Shown: positions 54,113 through 56,250 of the stretch, one piece after another
Numbering within the stretch: the stretch's first letter is position 1
Layout: every line of letters starts with the position of its first letter
From: Treponema sp.
Lineage (GTDB): Bacteria > Spirochaetota > Spirochaetia > Treponematales > Breznakiellaceae
Assembly (NCBI GenBank): GCA_009787835.1
Contig: WQSN01000013.1
Coordinates: 1-56,250, forward strand
Direction of reading: 5' to 3'
Length of the DNA: 56,250 bases
Position numbers and translations under genes: made by a program
Notes under the pieces: model-generated
Told to the model about the DNA's origin: nothing
What the model saw: only the letters and a program-made list of their open reading frames with translations
Database searches by the model: none

Positions 54113-56092
54113 ATGAAAAAAAAGAACAGGCTGTCCGCAGAAAGCGGGCTATTGCAAAATTTGAATTCTCCCAGTGATTTAAAAAATTTATCGTTACGCG
54201 AACTAAATCAGCTTGCCTGTGAAATACGGGAACAAATTGTAGGCACAGTCGCGAATAACGGCGGGCATCTTGCTTCAAATCTTGGAGTGGTCGAGCTAAG
54301 TATCGCGCTGCACCGTATTTTTGACTCGCCCAGGGATAAAATTGTCTGGGATGTAGGGCATCAGTGTTATGCGCATAAACTCCTTACAGGACGGTTTGCA
54401 TCCTTTTCATCGCTTCGCAAACACGGAGGAGTTGCTGGATTTCCAAAAATGAGCGAAAGCCCTCATGACGCTTTCAACACAGGGCACGCCTCCACTTCAA
54501 TTTCCGCGGCGCTCGGGCTTCTGGCGGCGGAGATAACACTTGGCGGCAGGGGACACGCAATTGCCGTAATCGGCGACGGAGCTCTTACAGGCGGGATGGC
54601 TTATGAAGCACTGTCTCATGCGGGACATCTCGGCCTTCCGCTGATAGTAATCCTGAATGACAATAAAATGGCTATCAGCAGGAATGTCGGCGGGCTTTCA
54701 AAATATTTAAGCCGCCTTTCCATGAAAGCCAATTATCAGACCTTCCGCCGCCATTTTGACACTATGGCGAAAAAAATTCCTTTTATCGGAGAAGCGTTTT
54801 TCGCCGTTGTTCTGAGGCTGAAACGAGCGGTAAAAGCGGTATTCTATACCGACAATTTTTTTGTGGATCTGGGTTTTGAATATGTAGGGCCAATCGGCGG
54901 GCACAATATCTCGGCTTTGCTCAGCGTTTTTGAAGATGTCAGGAAATTAAACCGTCCTGTAGTAATTCACATTGTTACACGCAAGGGCAAGGGTTACGGT
55001 TACGCGGAAGAGGAGCCGGACAGTTATCATGGCGTCGCATCATTTTCAGTTGACGGCGGCATTTCCCGGGAAGGAAGCCTTCACTCATCCTCAGTAAATT
55101 CAATTGAGGCTCAAGCGGCAGAAGCAAGACCAACCTTTACCGCTGCTTTTTCCGCCGCTTTGATAAAAGCCGCCCGCCGTGATCAAGGTATTGTCGCGCT
55201 TACCGCAGCCATGCAGAAAGGCACAGGGCTTTCCCCGTTCATGGAAACTTTTCCTACGCGTTTTTACGATGTCGGCATTGCGGAAGAACACGCAATAACA
55301 TTCGCTGCGGGACTTGCAGCCCGCGGACTAAAACCTGTAGTGGCCATTTATTCAACCTTTATTCAGCGCGCAGTCGATCAGGTAATCCATGACGCCGCCC
55401 TTCAAAAACTGCCTGTAATTCTGGCGCTTGACAGGGCCGGGTTTGTGGGAGATGACGGCGAAACTCACCAGGGATTATTCGATATTGCAATTTTCCGCAG
55501 TGTGCCGAACATGACAATTCTATCTCCGGCAAGTGAAAATGAAATACAGATCATGCTTGATTGGGCTGTTTCAGATGAGAAATTACACAGAGGAGCCGGA
55601 CCGGTTATTATCAGATATCCCAAGGCTTTATGCCCAAAGGAAGATTCCGCGTTTTCGCTTCCATTGGAACCGGGACGCGGAGTTTTGGTCTCAGGGAGCG
55701 GCGCAGGGACTGTATGCCTTTTCTTTACTGGCGGTCTTTACAGGGAAGCAGCTACCGCCGCGGAAATTCTAAGGAGCCTCGGAATTGCAGCGGATCTTTA
55801 CAATCTCCGGTTTTTAAAACCGGTCGATGAGGAATACCTTGCAGGTTTAATAAACAATTATAAACTTGCAGTCTTTATCGAAGAAGGGATGAGAGAAGGA
55901 GGCTTTGGCGAATATGCCGCAGCCCTGGCGTGCAGGCGCGGATGTAAAGCAGAAATCGCTGTACTGGCGGCGGAAAGCGTTTTTTTTGAAGAAGAAAAAG
56001 CGCTGGGCAGCCGCGATGAACTGCTTGCGATAAACAGCATGGATGGTAAAAGTATCGCGGGCAGGATAGAGTCAATCATCATAAAACAATAG
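54113..56092 (+). CDS. dxs: 1-deoxy-D-xylulose-5-phosphate synthase
   Basis: First step of the MEP pathway: pyruvate plus glyceraldehyde 3-phosphate to DXP, using thiamine diphosphate. TPP motif GDGALTGGMAYEALSHAGH (about 154-172) and NDN; catalytic Glu in DVGIAEEHAITFA; transketolase C-terminal domain KPVDEEYLAGL. 659 residues, slightly longer than usual because of Ser/Ala-rich linkers near 320-345. Together with dxr (25.8 kb) it supports the MEP route. Confidence 0.96.
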   Translation: MKKKNRLSAESGLLQNLNSPSDLKNLSLRELNQLACEIREQIVGTVANNGGHLASNLGVVELSIALHRIFDSPRDKIVWDVGHQCYAHKLLTGRFASFSSLRKHGGVAGFPKMSESPHDAFNTGHASTSISAALGLLAAEITLGGRGHAIAVIGDGALTGGMAYEALSHAGHLGLPLIVILNDNKMAISRNVGGLSKYLSRLSMKANYQTFRRHFDTMAKKIPFIGEAFFAVVLRLKRAVKAVFYTDNFFVDLGFEYVGPIGGHNISALLSVFEDVRKLNRPVVIHIVTRKGKGYGYAEEEPDSYHGVASFSVDGGISREGSLHSSSVNSIEAQAAEARPTFTAAFSAALIKAARRDQGIVALTAAMQKGTGLSPFMETFPTRFYDVGIAEEHAITFAAGLAARGLKPVVAIYSTFIQRAVDQVIHDAALQKLPVILALDRAGFVGDDGETHQGLFDIAIFRSVPNMTILSPASENEIQIMLDWAVSDEKLHRGAGPVIIRYPKALCPKEDSAFSLPLEPGRGVLVSGSGAGTVCLFFTGGLYREAATAAEILRSLGIAADLYNLRFLKPVDEEYLAGLINNYKLAVFIEEGMREGGFGEYAAALACRRGCKAEIAVLAAESVFFEEEKALGSRDELLAINSMDGKSIAGRIESIIIKQ

Positions 56093-56100
56093 ACTCGCGG

Positions 56101-56250
56101 GATAACTCTTGGAACAGGCTCAACTAATATTTCAGTCGAACTTTTAAAAATTTTTGTGTAAAGCGCTATACTACCAAGGAGGAAAAGTATGGCGATAACA
56201 AAAGAAGTGTTAGACGAACTGCTGAAGGACTGTAACAGTCCGGATGAGTT
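56101..56250 (+). mobile_element. Left end of an IS256-family element (truncated by window edge)
   Basis: Just after dxs lies a sequence containing TTTTTGTGTAAA (about 56148-56161), the type of terminal-repeat end common in IS256-family elements. A transposase start follows. The outer boundary cannot be set because the right end is outside the window; 56101 is approximate. Confidence 0.55.
56189..56250 (+). CDS. IS256-family transposase, N-terminal fragment
   Basis: ATG with AAGGAGG 6 bases upstream. The visible residues, MAITKEVLDELLKDCNSPDE, match the usual N-terminus of IS256-family (mutator-type) transposases. The reading frame runs off the window, so integrity is unknown. The catalytic DDE residues are not in view. 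Confidence 0.75.
   Translation, partial: MAITKEVLDELLKDCNSPDE

Overview
The window looks like the chromosome of a spirochaete of the Treponema group. This rests on protein content: paired cyclic-nucleotide-binding domains, many TPR, lipoprotein and beta-propeller proteins, a SUMF1-type surface protein, ComFB, LptF/LptG, a mesophilic MEP pathway, and the orders rpsB-tsf-frr-uppS-cdsA-dxr-rseP and rpsF-ssb-rpsR-DUF2232-rplI-dnaB. Genes are dense, and several convergent pairs end within about 10-25 bases of each other. I found no tRNA or rRNA gene and no CRISPR array.

Layout. 1-4.9 kb: the 3' part of ettA, a DUF192 lipoprotein, a secreted protein, a double cyclic-nucleotide-binding protein, a small helical protein and rsmD. 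5-7.5 kb: two TPR-type proteins and rlmN. 7.5-16.7 kb: mostly envelope genes (DUF445, an SH3-like lipoprotein, an omptin-like protease, lipoproteins), an extended uracil phosphoribosyltransferase, DUF503 and a glycosyltransferase. 16.7-21.5 kb: an AT-rich region with NrdR-box-like repeats, nrdR, a candidate structured RNA, a family-4 uracil-DNA glycosylase, priA and maf. 21.6-31.1 kb: rpsB, tsf, frr, uppS, cdsA, dxr, rseP, a CpXC protein and a WD40 protein, with elaborate hairpins around rpsB. 31.1-35.8 kb (minus): comFB and the dnaB-rplI-DUF2232-rpsR-ssb-rpsF cluster. 35.9-39 kb: an AT-rich accessory patch with a DUF3990/DUF3791 gene triad, a small lipoprotein and a barrel-SUMF1 fusion. 39-48.8 kb (minus): murB, a HEAT protein, tgt, lptG, lptF, dut, pnp, rpsO and an MBL hydrolase. 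48.8-56.25 kb: a membrane protein with no standard start codon, a DbpA-domain protein, valS, an HD alarmone-hydrolase-like gene, dxs and the left end of an IS256-family element.

How the genes work together. Translation (ettA, rsmD, rlmN, rpsB, tsf, frr, rpsF, rpsR, rplI, rpsO, tgt, valS), nucleotide and DNA maintenance (nrdR, udg, priA, maf, dnaB, ssb, dut, upp-like) and envelope and isoprenoid synthesis (dxs, dxr, uppS, cdsA, murB, lptF, lptG, rseP) make up most of the window.

Most notable signals: (i) several genes have a good sigma70-type promoter whose -10 box ends only 6-10 bases before the ATG and no ribosome binding site, which suggests leaderless mRNAs; this would also explain two divergent pairs with nearly touching starts. 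(ii) A DUF3990 (ADP-ribosyltransferase-like) plus two small partner genes looks like a toxin-antitoxin-type module. (iii) Heptanucleotide tandem repeats are inserted in frame inside valS and priA. (iv) Related palindromes recur near rlmN and rpsO, and a second motif is shared by the rpsB and rpsF leaders. (v) A structured RNA with a strong terminator lies between nrdR and udg.
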